From an uncultured Oscillospiraceae bacterium (GTDB lineage Bacteria > Bacillota > Clostridia > Oscillospirales > Oscillospiraceae), in assembly GCA_900764755.1 (NCBI GenBank), contig CAAFPE010000067.1, positions 1 through 64,000 of the forward strand: a stretch of 64,000 nt of DNA, read 5' to 3'. Shown piece after piece: positions 57,017 to 64,000 of this stretch. The notes under the pieces were generated by a model, which worked only from the letters and a program-made list of their open reading frames with translations, was not told where the DNA came from and did no database searches. How positions within the stretch are numbered: the stretch's first letter is position 1; every line of letters starts with the position of its first letter. The position numbers and the translations under genes are program-made.

Positions 57017-58231
57017 TCAGTCGTCCTGCGCCTGGTCATACTCCAGGATCTGCCCGGTACTGCCGTCAATGGTGTACTCATATTCCATGCCGCCGGAGCG
57101 GAATTCTACCTCATACTCCAGACGGCCATCGTCCCAGTCCTGCTGTACCTGGAGGCCGCTGACCTGGCCTTCGGATATTCCGGCGTGGGACAGAGCGGTG
57201 TCTCTGGCCTGATTCGCTCCGATCCCCACGGAGGTGGGGGCGCTTCCCGGGACGTTCTGTCCGGTTTCCACTGGGGCGGAGGGGGGGAGGACGGTGAGAT
57301 CGCCGCTGAGGATCTCTCCGGTGAAGGCGTCCACCAGATACTCCCGCTCGCCGCGGCCCGGCTCGCTCAGCTCCACTTCATAATGGGGGACTGCCTCGTC
57401 CAGCTCCGGGTCCACCTCGACGGTGACAGAGTCCGCCTCCAGGGCTCCGGCGGCCTCTTTGGCGATGCGGGCGGCCTCCTCCATACCGATGGGAATGGCT
57501 GGGGCTCCGAGTTTGATGAGATCGCTCAGCTCCTCAACTGTCAGTTTGGCCAGCGCGTCGAATGTCAGGCTGCCGTTCTGGGCGATCACCTGGTTGACCA
57601 GATTAGCCTTTCCAGTGGAGATATGGTATTCCCTGGCCTGCTGGTCCAGACTGGCACTGGCGTCCACCGTCTGGCTGAGGACGGCGGCGCCCGAGGACTG
57701 GGACTGGAGAACAGAGTCCACTGTGCCAGTCAGTTCCTGGCGGAGTCTGGACGCCCGGTCCTGGTCCTGGTCCTCCACGGAGATCATAATGGCGGAAGAG
57801 AGGCTGTCCAGATAGCCGCTGCTCACCAGAGCGCCCACCACGGCGTTGACCGCCACCTCCAGCTTGGTGCCTTTCAGATCCGCGCCGCCGCCCATGTCGG
57901 ACAGGACGGCCTCAGCCTCCTGATTCAGAGGGGTGCAGGCCAGGACCTTCTCCTTTTGGTTGACCTTCAACTCAATGCTTGGGTTGACGTCCAGAGAGAC
58001 CACAGAGGCCACAGTGTTGGACTGCTGGTAAAAGATGCCCCCGGCTCCTCCCACCAGGGCCAGGGTGAGGCAGGCAGCAATGAGTCCCCTTGCATGGCTT
58101 CGACGCTTCGGGCGGAAGGAGATCACAGTCTCCGCCCGGGGGGCGCAGCGGGAGAGCACCCCGTCCAGATCGTCCGGGGCGGCGGCGTCCAGTGCCTGCT
58201 TCAGGCGGCGTTCCAATTCCGGTTCTGTCAT
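57017..58231 (-). CDS. RsgI-like anti-sigma factor with two PepSY domains
   Basis: 404 residues. A cytoplasmic N-terminus of about 48 residues is followed by a membrane helix (about 49-68) and SVVSLDVNPSIELKVNQKEKVLACTPLNQEAEAVL, the motif found in RsgI-type proteins. Two PepSY-like repeats close the protein (about 250-312 and 335-400, each ending YLVDAFTGEIL or YTIDGSTGQILEYD). It probably holds the sigma factor encoded just upstream at the membrane and senses an outside signal. Start and sigma stop overlap by 4 nt (ATGA). Confidence 0.85.
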   Translation of the reverse strand: MTEPELERRLKQALDAAAPDDLDGVLSRCAPRAETVISFRPKRRSHARGLIAACLTLALVGGAGGIFYQQSNTVASVVSLDVNPSIELKVNQKEKVLACTPLNQEAEAVLSDMGGGADLKGTKLEVAVNAVVGALVSSGYLDSLSSAIMISVEDQDQDRASRLRQELTGTVDSVLQSQSSGAAVLSQTVDASASLDQQAREYHISTGKANLVNQVIAQNGSLTFDALAKLTVEELSDLIKLGAPAIPIGMEEAARIAKEAAGALEADSVTVEVDPELDEAVPHYEVELSEPGRGEREYLVDAFTGEILSGDLTVLPPSAPVETGQNVPGSAPTSVGIGANQARDTALSHAGISEGQVSGLQVQQDWDDGRLEYEVEFRSGGMEYEYTIDGSTGQILEYDQAQDD

Positions 58232-58803
58232 CGGACGTCATCTCCTTCCAGCTGTAACTTCAGCTTTTTCAGTGCGCGGTGGTATTTGGACAGGACAGTG
58301 GCCAGTGGGAGCTCCAGCAGCTGTGCGATCTCCCGGTGCTTCAGGCCGGTGACAGCGTGGAGGAGCACGATCCGCCGGGCCTGCTCCTCCAGAGTGCCCA
58401 GGGCCTGCTCCAGCAGAGCGCGGTCCTCGGGGGATACGCTGGGGGCGTCCGCGGGGATAGCCAGCCACTGCTCCTCCTCCAGTCCGGACTCCCGGCCCCG
58501 GCTCCGAAGCTTCATCAGGGCCAGATTCCGGGTCACCGTCAGGATCCAGCCCATAGGGGAGCCCTGGGACTGATACTGGGGCGCGCTGTCCCAGATCCGG
58601 ACGAAGGCGTCCTGGGCGATGTCCTGGGCGTCCTGGGGATTTTTCAAATAGGACAGGGCCAGGCCATACACCGCTGTGCGGGTGAGGCGGTACAGCCGGG
58701 CCAGGGCGTCCCGGTCGCCTGCAGCCACTCCGGCCAGCAGCCAGTCCAGTTCTCTGCGGCCCTCCGCCTCATCTTGTTCGATTGTCTGCGGCAGCATCAG
58801 CAT
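58228..58803 (-). CDS. ECF-type sigma factor
   Basis: 191 residues: region 2 (RLYRLTRTAVYGLALSYLKNPQDAQDIAQDAFVRIWD) near 40-76 with WILTVTRNLALMKLR, and region 4 (LKHREIAQLLELPLATVLSKYHRALKKLK) near 152-181. It lacks the long linker of sigma-70 proteins. The ATG has AGGAG 9 nt upstream. It overlaps its anti-sigma gene. No ECF promoter consensus was identified with confidence upstream. Confidence 0.92.
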   Translation of the reverse strand: MLMLPQTIEQDEAEGRRELDWLLAGVAAGDRDALARLYRLTRTAVYGLALSYLKNPQDAQDIAQDAFVRIWDSAPQYQSQGSPMGWILTVTRNLALMKLRSRGRESGLEEEQWLAIPADAPSVSPEDRALLEQALGTLEEQARRIVLLHAVTGLKHREIAQLLELPLATVLSKYHRALKKLKLQLEGDDVR

Positions 58804-58946
58804 GATCCATTTCTCCTGTCATAGCAGTAATGCACGGGGGACGGGGTTTATTGCACCGGAGAGAAATTTTTTGTATTTTGCGGCGGCTGCGGTCCCTGTC
58901 CATCCCGGCAGGTGGGTCCTGTTCCATAGCATAAGCCTTTTTAGAG

Positions 58947-58976
58947 AAAAAAACAAGAGCCGCAGTGCGGCTCTTG
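58947..58976 (-). terminator. Terminator after the amidohydrolase gene
   Basis: On the minus strand CAAGAGCCGC/GCGGCTCTTG (10 bp, 3-nt loop) is followed by seven T. Confidence 0.95.
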
Positions 58977-58992
58977 CAGCATGGAGGATCGA

Positions 58993-60573
58993 TCACAGAG
59001 TGTTTTTGGTGTAGATCCAGTCTCCGCCTTTGCAGGCGGCCATCACCTGGATCTCACGCAGTTTCTCCTTTGGTACAGCAAGGGGGTCCCGGTCCAGGAC
59101 CACAAAGTCCGCCGACATACCGGTGGCGATGGCGCCCATCTCCCGCTCCCGGAAGTACTGGAAGGCGGCGGAGGTGGTCACCGCCCGAAGGGCGTCCAGA
59201 ACAGAGATCTCCTCCTCCGGACCCAGGTGGATGCCAGCCTGAGTCCGGCGGTTGGCGGCGCACCAGAGGGTTTCCAGCATATCCGGCTGGATCACTGGGG
59301 CGTCCTGGTGGAAGGTGAATGGGATCCCCAGCTTTAGGGCGCTGTGGGCTGGGCTGATGCGGCTGGCACGCTCCGGACCGAAATTGCGCAGATGGACGTC
59401 TCCCCAGTAGTAGACATGGGCCACAAAGAAGGATACCACTGCCCCCAGTTCCTTCACCCGGGGCAGTTGGTCGGGAGCCAGCAGCTGCCCATGGATGATC
59501 ACCGGCCGCAGCTGGGCCATCTCGGGGTGCTTCTGTTCCACCCGGGCCAGACAGCGGAGGAACTGCTCCGCAGCCCCATCCCCATTGCAGTGGCACAGCA
59601 GCTGGGTATGCCGCAGGCAGGCCAGCTCCATGGCCTCCTCCAGGGCCGCGTCCTCCATCGTGCCGTACCCCAGGTAGTCCGGCTCACCGGCGTAGGGCTC
59701 CCGCATCCAGGCGGTGCGCCCCTGGGGAGAGCCGTCCAGATAGACCTTCATCCCGCCGATCCTCAGATGGCACTCCGGGGGCAGTGCGCCGAACCGCGCC
59801 ACCGCGGCGTCGTAGGCCTGGGGGGAGGGGTAGACCACCAGATCCAGCTTCAAAATACCGGCGTCCAGCAGCATCTGATACATGGGGAACATCTCCTCCA
59901 CGACCATGCCGTCCTGGATGGTGGTGATGCCGTGGGCGGCATACTGCTCCTGGGCCCTGGCATAAGCAGACAGCAGCTGGTCCGGCGGGGTGGGGGGCAG
60001 CTGCTTCAGATAGGTGAAGAAGGCGTTCTCCTCCAAATATCCCGTAAGGCATCTATCCTTTACCCCGATTTTTCCTCCAGGGGGTACAGGGGTTTCCGGG
60101 GTGATCCCCAGGGCGGACAGGGCAGCGGAGTTCATCAGCCCCATGTGGCCCGACTTGTGGTGGATCACCAGGGGATGGCCGGGGGCCATGGCATCCAGCT
60201 GCGCCAGGGTTGGGTTTGCCAGGCCAGGCATCCGGTTGTTGTCATAGTCCCGGGCGGCTACCCAGGAGCCAGGGGCGGGGGAGGTCTCCGAAAGGAAGCG
60301 GCCGATCCGCCCGGCGATCTCCTCCACGGAGCCGGCTCCGTCTAACGAGACCTGGAGACAGGCAGAGGCCATCTGGGAGAAGTGGCTGTGTGGGTCGATG
60401 AAGCTGGGCAGCAGGGTGGCCCCCTTCAGATCCACCCGGCGGTCGGCAGCCATGGCCTCCAGCTGGTCCAGACTGCCCGCGGCCAGGATCTCTCCATCCT
60501 CCACCAGCACCGCCTGGACGTACAGCGGGTCGGATAGAGTAAGAATAGGGCCGCCGAAATAAAGTGTTTTTAT
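58993..60573 (-). CDS. YtcJ-like amidohydrolase with probable AUA start codon
   Basis: 526 residues if started at ATA, with the amidohydrolase pattern: LYFGGPILTLSDPLYVQAVLVEDG at the N-terminus, FIDPHSHFSQM (metal HxH) near 62, HGITTIQDGM near 220, GGMKVYLDGSPQGRTAWM near 280, HCNGDGAAEQFL near 335, HQDAPVIQPDMLETL near 430. It hydrolyses an unknown amide or ester. Homology clearly begins upstream of the first GTG (at 60510), and no ATG, GTG or TTG lies in that open stretch. ATA, 7 nt after GAGGTG, is the best-placed codon and starts the expected KTLYFGG sequence. A single base change from ATG would explain it. Confidence 0.85.
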   Translation of the reverse strand: MKTLYFGGPILTLSDPLYVQAVLVEDGEILAAGSLDQLEAMAADRRVDLKGATLLPSFIDPHSHFSQMASACLQVSLDGAGSVEEIAGRIGRFLSETSPAPGSWVAARDYDNNRMPGLANPTLAQLDAMAPGHPLVIHHKSGHMGLMNSAALSALGITPETPVPPGGKIGVKDRCLTGYLEENAFFTYLKQLPPTPPDQLLSAYARAQEQYAAHGITTIQDGMVVEEMFPMYQMLLDAGILKLDLVVYPSPQAYDAAVARFGALPPECHLRIGGMKVYLDGSPQGRTAWMREPYAGEPDYLGYGTMEDAALEEAMELACLRHTQLLCHCNGDGAAEQFLRCLARVEQKHPEMAQLRPVIIHGQLLAPDQLPRVKELGAVVSFFVAHVYYWGDVHLRNFGPERASRISPAHSALKLGIPFTFHQDAPVIQPDMLETLWCAANRRTQAGIHLGPEEEISVLDALRAVTTSAAFQYFREREMGAIATGMSADFVVLDRDPLAVPKEKLREIQVMAACKGGDWIYTKNTL

Positions 60574-60731
60574 CTTAATTCACCTCATTGCAAATCCAGT
60601 CCATCTAGATGGGAGGGGACTGGAGTATCAGATGGGAAACGATGGGTGTCAAATAGCATATTGAGAGCCGGCAGGAATGTCAACCACTTCTCTTCCGATT
60701 TTACAATTCGTTTACAGACCGGTAAATCACG

Positions 60732-60744
60732 GTGATCATGTCAC
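60732..60744. promoter_or_regulatory. Crp/Fnr-type site at the SDR promoter
   Basis: GTGA-TCATG-TCAC. Its centre (60738) lies about 41 nt before the start predicted from the -10 TAGACT at 60767-60772, the class II activator position. The same GTGA-N5-TCAC pattern occurs at the thioredoxin promoter. Confidence 0.6.
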
Positions 60745-60807
60745 AGAAGGAGATACTATGTTCTGCTAGACTGAGTCTAACAAAAGATTGGAAAGGCGGT
60801 CGTGAAT

Positions 60808-61554
60808 ATGAGGCTGAAGGATAAAGTAGCGCTGATCACCGGCGGCAGCAGAGGCATCGGCTTTGCCACTGCGGACAAGTTTCTCCAGGAGGGGGCTGTT
60901 GTGATCCTGACGGCAAGTTCCCAAGGGTCGGCTGATCGGGCGGTGGCCCTGCTGAAGGAAAAGCATCCTGGCGGGACCGTGGCCGGGATCAGCCCGGATC
61001 TGTCCAGTCTGGAGTCGGTCCGGGAGGCCTTTCGGGCGGCCACCTCGGTCTATGGCTGCATTGACATTCTGGTGAACAATGCCGGTGTGTCGGAGAGCAC
61101 CCCCTTCATGGAGTACACCGAGGAGACCTTCAACAAGGTGATGGACCTGAATATCAAAGGGGTGTTCAATGCCACCCGCGCCGCCGCGGAGTGCATGGTG
61201 GCCAGAGGGACAGGAGTGATCCTCTCCACCTCCTCCATGGTCAGTATTTCCGGCCAGCCCAGCGGTTTTGCATACCCTGCGTCCAAATTTGCGGTGAACG
61301 GTCTGACAGTCTCGCTGGCCCGGGAGCTGGGTCCCATGGGGATCCGTGTCAACGCGGTGGCCCCCGGCATCACGGAGACGGATATGATGAAGTCGGTGCC
61401 GAAGGAGGTCATTGACCCCATGATCGCCCGGATCCCCCTGCGCCGTCTTGGCCAGCCGGAGGACATTGCCAACGCCTTTGTGTTCCTGGCCTCGGATGAG
61501 GCATCCTACATCACCGGCGTGGTGCTCAGCGTGGACGGCATGGCCCGGACTTGA
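60808..61554 (+). CDS. SDR-family oxidoreductase
   Basis: 248-residue classical short-chain dehydrogenase. TGGSRGIG at 11-18, NNAG at 90-93, Ser at 142-143, Tyr156 and Lys160 (YPASK), and the C-terminal SYITGVVLSVDG are visible. It could be a 3-oxoacyl-ACP reductase or a gut-type alcohol/steroid dehydrogenase; sequence alone does not decide. I chose the ATG 8 nt after AAGGCGG in place of a GTG two codons earlier. It is likely activated by the Crp/Fnr-type regulator encoded convergently downstream. Confidence 0.88.
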   Translation: MRLKDKVALITGGSRGIGFATADKFLQEGAVVILTASSQGSADRAVALLKEKHPGGTVAGISPDLSSLESVREAFRAATSVYGCIDILVNNAGVSESTPFMEYTEETFNKVMDLNIKGVFNATRAAAECMVARGTGVILSTSSMVSISGQPSGFAYPASKFAVNGLTVSLARELGPMGIRVNAVAPGITETDMMKSVPKEVIDPMIARIPLRRLGQPEDIANAFVFLASDEASYITGVVLSVDGMART

Positions 61555-61578
61555 TGTGAGAGAACAAAATAGAAAGAT

Positions 61579-61615
61579 GGTCACATTCCGGGGCGTATGG
61601 TCCCGGAATGTGACC
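61579..61615. terminator. Terminator between the SDR and regulator genes
   Basis: Perfect 14-bp stem (GGTCACATTCCGGG with complement) and a 9-nt loop; short T-rich stretches on both sides let it serve both converging genes. Confidence 0.8.
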
Positions 61616-61645
61616 GTTTCAGACTGCACAATATGGTGAGGCAGC

Positions 61646-62305
61646 TCATGCGCGCTGCAATTCCTCCAGGCGGACCGGGTCCAGGATCCGCACGGTGCCC
61701 CGGGACAGCTGGACCATGCCCTCGCTCTGGAAGTACCGGAGCATCCGAGTGATCACCTCCCGGTGGGAGCCCAGATGGTTGGCGATGGTCTCGTGGGTGA
61801 GCTTCAGCTCCTCCGTTCCCTCAATGTGGGATTCCTCCAGCAGAAACGCCGCGACTCTCTTGTCCAGGCTCTTCCACATGATCTGCTCGATGAGCCACAT
61901 GACCTCAGAGAAGCGGGAGGCCATCAACTCGTTGGTGTAATTGGCCGCTGGCGCCGACTCCTCCATGATCTCTCTGTACAGCTCCGCCGGGATGATCCAG
62001 AGGTCCGTGTCCTTTTCCGCCTCGATGGTCACCTCAAACTGGATGGACCGCATGATGCAGGAGGCGGAGAACAGGCACATATCCATATCGAACAGCCGGT
62101 AGAGGGTGATCTCCCGGCCCTCCTCAGAGAGAATATAGGCCCGGAGCTGCCCGGACTGGATCAAAAGAAGGCCGGTGCAGTCCATGCTCCCGTTGTGGAT
62201 CACCGTCCCTTTTTTTACCGTTCTGGTAATCAGACTGCCCAGCAGGCGGCTCTGCTGCTGCGCCGTCAATTTATCCCAAATGGGAAACGACTGCTGAAAC
62301 TCCAT
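61646..62305 (-). CDS. Crp/Fnr-family transcription regulator
   Basis: 219 residues. A cyclic-nucleotide-binding-type beta barrel (about 20-120; GLLLIQSGQLRAYILSEEGREITLYRLFDMDMCLFSASCIM) is joined by a dimer helix to a Crp-type winged helix (LKLTHETIANHLGSHREVITRMLRYFQSEGMVQLSRGTVRI, about 160-202). There is no N-terminal FNR cysteine cluster. C82 and C88 (MDMCLFSASC) could be redox-sensitive, as in related regulators of Clostridia, but this is speculation. The ATG has AAAGGAG 8 nt upstream. Binding sites are predicted at both neighbouring promoters. Confidence 0.9.
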   Translation of the reverse strand: MEFQQSFPIWDKLTAQQQSRLLGSLITRTVKKGTVIHNGSMDCTGLLLIQSGQLRAYILSEEGREITLYRLFDMDMCLFSASCIMRSIQFEVTIEAEKDTDLWIIPAELYREIMEESAPAANYTNELMASRFSEVMWLIEQIMWKSLDKRVAAFLLEESHIEGTEELKLTHETIANHLGSHREVITRMLRYFQSEGMVQLSRGTVRILDPVRLEELQRA

Positions 62306-62394
62306 CAAGCCATCTCCTTTCGCTAAACAACAGTATACTTTTATTCCACCCACGCGTCAATCGTGCCGTGGAAAAATGATGTTTCTTAATTTCG

Positions 62395-62409
62395 TGATAT
62401 GATCACGGA
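62395..62409. promoter_or_regulatory. Crp/Fnr-type site at the thioredoxin promoter
   Basis: CGTGAT-ATG-ATCACG, a perfect palindrome containing GTGA-N5-TCAC. Its centre (62402) lies about 41 nt before the start predicted from the -10 TATACT at 62431-62436. It could also affect the divergent regulator gene. Confidence 0.65.
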
Positions 62410-62466
62410 ACACAGACTGCCGGTTGGCTATACTATGAACAAATCAAAGAAAAGGAGCTGACTGTG

Positions 62467-62790
62467 ATGTCTGCTGTCAATATGGATCAGAAGCTGTTTA
62501 CCGAACTGCTGGCCGGGGACCGGCCTGTGCTGGTGGATTTCTGGGCTCCCTGGTGCGGCTACTGCCGCAGGATCAGCGCTCCCTATGACAGGATCGCGGA
62601 GGGGCATCAGGACCACTTGATCGTGGGCAAGGTGAATGTGGATGAGGAGGCTCAGCTGGCCCAGGCGGAGCGCATCGAGGTGCTGCCCACACTGGTGCTG
62701 TACCGGAATGGGAAAGCGGTGGGATCCATCGTCGCCCCTGAGTCCAAGGCCATGATCGAGGCGTTCATTCAGGGAACGCTTGCAAAGTAA
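62467..62790 (+). CDS. Thioredoxin family protein (WCGYC)
   Basis: 107 residues, the thioredoxin fold. The active site is WCGYC (C30, C33), with Tyr in place of the usual Pro, and VLPTLVLYRNG carries the cis-proline. It passes electrons from the reductase encoded next to thiol targets. The ATG or the GTG just before it could start; AAGGAG lies 9 or 6 nt upstream. It is the first gene of a thiol-redox operon under a predicted Crp/Fnr site. Confidence 0.94.
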   Translation: MSAVNMDQKLFTELLAGDRPVLVDFWAPWCGYCRRISAPYDRIAEGHQDHLIVGKVNVDEEAQLAQAERIEVLPTLVLYRNGKAVGSIVAPESKAMIEAFIQGTLAK

Positions 62791-62804
62791 GGAGGCAGAC
62801 CACC

Positions 62805-63734
62805 ATGACACACGACCGTGTTTATGATATGATCATCGTCGGCGGAGGGCCCGGCGGCTATACCGCCGCCCTCTATGCCGCACGGGCTGGGCTGGATACG
62901 CTGGTCCTGGAAAAGCTGTCTGCCGGAGGGCAGATGGCCCTGACCCAGCAGATCGATAATTACCCCGGCTTTGAGGACAGCGTGGACGGCTTCACCTTGG
63001 CAGAGAAGATGCAGGCCCAGGCGGAGCGGTTCGGTGCACGGACTGAGTATGCCCAGGTGGAGAAGCTGGACCTTTCCGCTGTGCCAAAGGTGCTGGAGAC
63101 CAGTGATGGAACTTTTTATAGCAAGACTGTTGTTTTGGCCACCGGGGCCAACCCAAGAAAGCTGGGCGTGGATCAGGAGGCGGCGCTGGTGGGGCGGGGT
63201 GTAGCCTACTGTGCCGCCTGCGACGGGATGTTTTATAAGGACAAAACCGTTGTAGTGGTGGGTGGAGGCAACTCCGCCGCCGCAGATGCCCTGCTGCTCA
63301 GCCGCATTGCAAAAAGGGTCATCCTGGTCCACCGCCGGGACACCCTCCGGGCCACGAAGATCTACCACGAGCCTCTGAGGCAGGCGGAAAATCTGGAGTT
63401 CTGCTGGAACAGCGCCGTCACCGGGCTGCGGTACGGCGACCGGCTGACCGGCGTGCAGCTGAAGGACTTAAACAGCGGTGAGATCTCCGATCTGGACTGC
63501 GACGGCCTGTTTATCAGCGTAGGAAGAACACCCGCCACAGAGCTGGTGCGGGGACAGCTTGAACTGGACTCAAGCGGCTATATTCTGGCCGGAGAGACCA
63601 CTGAGACCAATATCCCCGGCGTGTTTGCCGTGGGCGATGTCCGGACCAAGCGCCTGCGCCAGGTGGTGACGGCGGTGGCCGATGGCGCTGTGGCGGTCCA
63701 CATGGCGGAAGAATACCTGGCGGGAGGGATCTGA
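62805..63734 (+). CDS. trxB: Thioredoxin reductase-like flavoprotein
   Basis: 309 residues. FAD motif IIVGGGPGGYTAALYAARAG at 10-29, redox-active C136-A-A-C139 (most thioredoxin reductases have CATC), NADPH-site VVVVGGGNSAAADALLL near 153, and C-terminal FAVGDVRTKRLRQVVTAVADGAVA. It reduces the adjacent thioredoxin. It starts 14 nt after the thioredoxin stop with AAGGAGGC ahead. HRRDTLRATK suggests NADPH rather than NADH use. Confidence 0.95.
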   Translation: MTHDRVYDMIIVGGGPGGYTAALYAARAGLDTLVLEKLSAGGQMALTQQIDNYPGFEDSVDGFTLAEKMQAQAERFGARTEYAQVEKLDLSAVPKVLETSDGTFYSKTVVLATGANPRKLGVDQEAALVGRGVAYCAACDGMFYKDKTVVVVGGGNSAAADALLLSRIAKRVILVHRRDTLRATKIYHEPLRQAENLEFCWNSAVTGLRYGDRLTGVQLKDLNSGEISDLDCDGLFISVGRTPATELVRGQLELDSSGYILAGETTETNIPGVFAVGDVRTKRLRQVVTAVADGAVAVHMAEEYLAGGI

Positions 63735-63735
63735 T

Positions 63736-63942
63736 ATGAAGAAGAAAAAATGGCTCCGCCCTGTGCTGTTCACCCTGGGCGGCGGGCTGGCCGGGCTGGC
63801 CTATTCCTACCTCGTGGGCTGTCCCACTGGAGGATGTATCATCACCTCCAACCCCATTGCCTCCATGCTCTATCTGGGGCTGGTGGGGTGGCTGCTGTCC
63901 GGACTGTTTGAAAAGGAGCGCGGGGACGGATGCAATATGTGA
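63736..63942 (+). CDS. DUF6132-like small membrane protein
   Basis: 68 residues: KKKKWLRPVLFTLGGGLAGLAYSYLVGCPTGGCIITSNPIASMLYLGLVGWLLSGLF, two membrane helices with C-x4-C (GCPTGGC) between them, matching my memory of DUF6132, a small protein common in thiol-redox and CcdA neighbourhoods. The ATG has GGAGG 8 nt upstream and starts right after trxB. Its 3' end overlaps the next start by 13 nt. Confidence 0.8.
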   Translation: MKKKKWLRPVLFTLGGGLAGLAYSYLVGCPTGGCIITSNPIASMLYLGLVGWLLSGLFEKERGDGCNM

Positions 63943-64000
63943 TCGCGTTTCTGGAGGGGATCATCACCTTTATTTCCCCCTGCCTGCTGCCCATGCTGCC
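63930..64000 (+). CDS. CcdA-family thiol transporter, 5' part only
   Basis: The first 23 codons are in the window: MQYVIAFLEGIITFISPCLL followed by PML. The ISPCLLPML stretch with its Cys matches the first membrane helix of CcdA/DsbD-type proteins, which carry electrons from cytoplasmic thioredoxin across the membrane. AAAAGGAG lies 11 nt upstream. It continues past the right edge. Confidence 0.85.
   Translation, partial: MQYVIAFLEGIITFISPCLLPML

Overview
The window looks like chromosome of a high-GC, anaerobic, endospore-forming Clostridia member, most likely Oscillospiraceae (Flavonifractor/Pseudoflavonifractor/Lawsonibacter-like; inferred from gene content, not from a marker gene). Evidence: spoVAD-spoVAE, spmA-spmB and an AbrB-type transition regulator (sporulation), LL-diaminopimelate aminotransferase, rubrerythrin, a V-type ATPase in place of an F-type one, and a TatD-linked radical SAM protein.

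Layout. 1-16.7 kb: spoVA genes read leftward from a sigma-G-like promoter, then a sirtuin, a YigZ protein, a TraX-like membrane protein, aldo/keto reductase with DUF3842, dapL, a COG2509 flavoprotein, a tRNA-Gln(CUG) with its own promoter and terminator, a DUF4015 glycosidase-like protein, an SDR, a lipid kinase, an ECF sigma/anti-sigma pair, a lipoprotein, tatD with its radical SAM partner, and a thioesterase. 17.1-26.1 kb: a nine-gene V-ATPase operon in the order G/H-I-K-E-C-F-A-B-D. Its K subunit carries the Na+-site residues, and a small inverted-repeat element sits between E and C and supplies the stop codon of E.

26.0-35.9 kb: an integrative element inserted in the 3' end of the V-ATPase subunit D gene. 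A 16-bp identical core lies at both ends. The displaced original gene tail and the operon terminator are found just beyond the right end. The element carries a NYN-domain protein, a serine resolvase, an EF-hand lipoprotein, a small secreted peptide, a DNA-binding-like protein behind a six-copy GTTACCA-type repeat array, Xis, an orphan adenine methylase and a tyrosine integrase next to attR. No relaxase, coupling protein or phage structural gene is visible.

36-64 kb: ordinary chromosome again. It holds rubrerythrin under a Fur/PerR-like box, a YitT protein, an amino-acid ABC transporter, an alanine-racemase homologue, an LTA-synthase-like sulfatase, DUF1934 followed by a 197-bp tandem repeat, argS, a NUDIX-trmN6-rsmI run, abrB, spmAB, a double CmpB-domain membrane protein, an AlaX editing protein, HPr and Enzyme I, a SpoU methylase, a second ECF sigma with an RsgI-like anti-sigma, and an amidohydrolase with a probable AUA start. 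The right end is a thiol-redox cluster: SDR, Crp/Fnr regulator, thioredoxin, thioredoxin reductase, DUF6132 and the start of ccdA. The promoters of the SDR and of thioredoxin each carry a GTGA-N5-TCAC site centred about 41 bp before the predicted start, so the regulator between them probably activates both.

The most novel-looking signals are the element in the V-ATPase D gene with its exchange of gene tails, the GTTnCCA direct-repeat family inside it, the 197-bp tandem duplication after DUF1934, and the paired Crp-type sites.
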